Source: Flagellimonas zhangzhouensis (GTDB lineage: Bacteria > Bacteroidota > Bacteroidia > Flavobacteriales > Flavobacteriaceae). Taken from it: a DNA stretch of 64,000 nt. A program made the position numbers and the translations under genes. How positions within the stretch are numbered: the first letter of the stretch is position 1; each line of letters opens with the position of its first letter. Below the pieces are notes generated by a model. That model did not search any database, was not told the origin of the DNA, and saw only the letters and a program-made list of their open reading frames with translations. Where the stretch lies: NCBI RefSeq assembly GCF_900102925.1, contig NZ_FNKI01000002.1, forward strand, positions 186,001 through 250,000, in the 5' to 3' direction. This document shows, piece after piece, positions 62,538-64,000 of this stretch.

Positions 62538-63224
62538 TTAACGGAAGGCTTTTCGACGGTGCACTAGAACTCCGATTAGGAAAGTGCCGTACATGAACAA
62601 AATGGAAATCCTTAGAATTGTTCGAAAGTTGTAATCAATCCAGATTTGTGGAATCTCGTAGCCTACCCAGAACAGGAATGGATAAATGATGTGAAAAACA
62701 CCCAGTCCCAAACTGGTCCAAAACATCAGATTGTATTTCATGGGGTAGGGACTGTCTTCTTGTTTCTTTTCTTTGATATAAAGCCATATGTTGAACAACA
62801 AGACAAAAGATGCAATCATATCAGCATAATACAGGTTGCTATAAAAAGGATCTTGGAAAAATAAACTGATGCCATAACTGGTTAAGGTTACCGCAGCTCC
62901 AATAACAATCCACTTTTTGTTATGCTTTTGTTTTAACACTAGCCAATAGACATAATAGAAAAACATAAAAGCAATCACCGAATAAATGTTGAAGATCAAT
63001 ACATTGTACCAGCTGTATTTTTCAACATTTACCACCTGGAACTCTTCAAAATACTTGATTAAATAGCCCAATACTTCAGTGAGAAAGGTGTACATTAAGT
63101 ACATGGGATAGTATTTTAACGGGGTGTCGTAATAAGTACTGTAACGGGCCATGGCCACGATCCATACAATAAGATAAAATGGGAGAATGTAATGTTGGGT
63201 GATGAATGTGTAAAATCCTTCCAT
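62538..63224 (-). CDS. Seven-transmembrane hypothetical protein, tandem paralog 2
   Basis: 228 residues starting MEGFYTFITQHY. Same seven-helix layout and signature (DTPLKYYPMYLMYTFLTEVLG) as its neighbours, ending HRRKAFR. The pair FYYVYW (end of helix 3), (N/S)LYYADxI(A/S)S and (Y)NLMFWT(S/T)LGLxxF is shared with paralog 1. It lies 65 bp upstream of paralog 1 on the same strand. Function unknown; a membrane sensor or modulator is conceivable but nothing shows it. Confidence 0.78.
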   Translation of the reverse strand: MEGFYTFITQHYILPFYLIVWIVAMARYSTYYDTPLKYYPMYLMYTFLTEVLGYLIKYFEEFQVVNVEKYSWYNVLIFNIYSVIAFMFFYYVYWLVLKQKHNKKWIVIGAAVTLTSYGISLFFQDPFYSNLYYADMIASFVLLFNIWLYIKEKKQEDSPYPMKYNLMFWTSLGLGVFHIIYPFLFWVGYEIPQIWIDYNFRTILRISILFMYGTFLIGVLVHRRKAFR

Positions 63225-63277
63225 TGGTGAATTGTAACCTCTTAAATTACAGTGAATTTATAGGGTTGTAAATGTAA

Positions 63278-63306
63278 TAAAAAAGCCTCCGTTGAAGGAG
63301 GCTTTA
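63278..63306 (-). terminator. Terminator of 7-TM paralog 3
   Basis: AAAGCCTCC-TTCAA-CGGAGGCTTT on the minus strand followed by TTTATT, between paralogs 3 and 2. The array is therefore not one transcript. Confidence 0.8.
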
Positions 63307-63324
63307 ATTTTTTTAAAACACTGA

Positions 63325-63999
63325 TTACCTAAATGCTCTTCGTTTGCTAATGATCAGTCCAAAAATTATGGTGCCGTACATTAAAACTATTGAAGTTAAT
63401 AGTAGCGGGCGTAAAATGGCACGTATTCCAATATCCAAATCTTTTATTTTGTACGACAAGGAAATTAAGGGGAAGGGTAAATAGAACATTAATAGCGCAA
63501 TACTTACCCAAACCATAAGGTTGTCCTTTAAAGCTGGATATCTTCCTTCGTCCTTTTTTTCTTTAAAATAAATCACAATCAAGAAAACCAGGATTATTGA
63601 GCCAATAATATGGGCATTGCTCATTCCATTGTGCAAAGGATTAAAGATGATTGCATTTACGATGTAAGCAATAGAGCAAAGGTAACTTCCGTAACGAGCC
63701 CATTTTTGATGTTTTTTATTTTTGAGAACCTTTCGATAGACTTCGAAGAAAAAAAGAAAAAAAACCAATTGGTAAAGATTGTAAATAATGACATTGTGCC
63801 AAGAATAGCGTATGTCAGAAAAAAATTGGAAGTCATTACTATATTTAATAAATGTGCCTAGTAACTCTGTGAAAAAAGTATAGATAATTATCATGGGTAG
63901 ATACTTCAAAGGTGTGTCAAAATACCTTCGGTATCTGTACAAGGCTACAATCCAAGTAATTAGATAAAGGGGGACATAAAAAACCTCAACCAAATATTT
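63325..63999 (-). CDS. Seven-transmembrane hypothetical protein, tandem paralog 3, cut by window edge
   Basis: At least 225 codons visible. The frame remains open to the right edge, and the first Met-like codon in view (63993) is an internal TTG (Leu), so the start is missing. Signature DTPLKYLPMIIIYTFFTELLGTF and C-terminus SKRRAFR match paralogs 1 and 2, and the helix count is the same. It is more divergent in the helix 5-6 loop. The array may continue beyond the window. Confidence 0.75.
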   Translation of the reverse strand, partial: KYLVEVFYVPLYLITWIVALYRYRRYFDTPLKYLPMIIIYTFFTELLGTFIKYSNDFQFFSDIRYSWHNVIIYNLYQLVFFLFFFEVYRKVLKNKKHQKWARYGSYLCSIAYIVNAIIFNPLHNGMSNAHIIGSIILVFLIVIYFKEKKDEGRYPALKDNLMVWVSIALLMFYLPFPLISLSYKIKDLDIGIRAILRPLLLTSIVLMYGTIIFGLIISKRRAFR

Positions 64000-64000
64000 A

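Noticed and set aside
1..64000. CRISPR array, insertion sequence, prophage or rRNA operon
   Set aside because: No repeat-spacer pattern, transposase, integrase or phage structural gene, and no rRNA sequence was seen.

Overview
The window is a 64 kb stretch of a Bacteroidota chromosome, most likely from a marine Flavobacteriaceae (a Muricauda/Allomuricauda-like organism is my best guess, by inference only). The signs are promoters of the TTG-N19-21-TAnnTTTG type, almost no Shine-Dalgarno sequences, a fused SecDF, two proteins with type IX secretion (T9SS) type B C-terminal sorting domains, SusC-like carboxypeptidase-regulatory/TonB receptor architecture, a short eukaryote/archaea-like ProS, and a tmRNA tag ending in NYALAA. 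Nearly all of it is ordinary chromosomal coding sequence. I see no insertion sequence, prophage, CRISPR array or rRNA operon.

Layout. 1-4.3 kb: end of a TPR protein, then a leftward sulfur cassette (DsrE-like, TusE-like, sulfide:quinone oxidoreductase-like flavoprotein) and tmRNA. 4.5-9.2 kb: saccharopine-dehydrogenase-like enzyme, a PHP-domain protein and small membrane proteins. 9.2-14.7 kb: a tightly packed leftward operon that looks like a metal or siderophore uptake unit (TonB receptor, DUF4198 protein, two tiny membrane proteins, PepSY membrane protein). Its promoter is bracketed by two near-identical boxes resembling iron-regulator sites. 14.8-19.7 kb: kdsA, two small paralogous outer-membrane proteins, typA, a ROK/polyphosphate glucokinase. 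19.8-24 kb: pirin-like protein, exported intradiol dioxygenase, a LytS/LytTR two-component pair, ftsE-like ABC ATPase. 24-32.3 kb: a large exported TPR protein with an outer-membrane barrel, an OmpA protein, an amidohydrolase lipoprotein and a small lipoprotein. 32.3-42.9 kb: DUF2911 protein, asnB, gyrB, a barrel protein, a lipoprotein, mdh, secDF. 42.9-50 kb, leftward: a TreT-like glycosyltransferase, a ModF-like ABC protein with a degenerate first half, a GNAT-DUF192-lgt-yidD run, and DUF779-aldehyde dehydrogenase, with an AraC regulator divergent from it. 51-59.6 kb: cysS, folE, two T9SS cargo proteins, an OmpP1/FadL protein and a Trp/Gly/Tyr-rich lipoprotein. 59.7-64 kb: proS, two identical tRNA-Glu genes, rpsT, and three tandem 7-TM paralogs of unknown function, the last cut by the window edge.

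The most unusual items are the 7-TM tandem array, the box-flanked iron-type operon, the compact sulfide cassette with a palindrome upstream, the ABC protein with a dead first nucleotide-binding half, an 83-nt element with 10-bp terminal inverted repeats behind mdh, and a GC-richer unexplained patch between tmRNA and the saccharopine-dehydrogenase-like gene. None of these is proof of a new system. Each is stated with what would test it.
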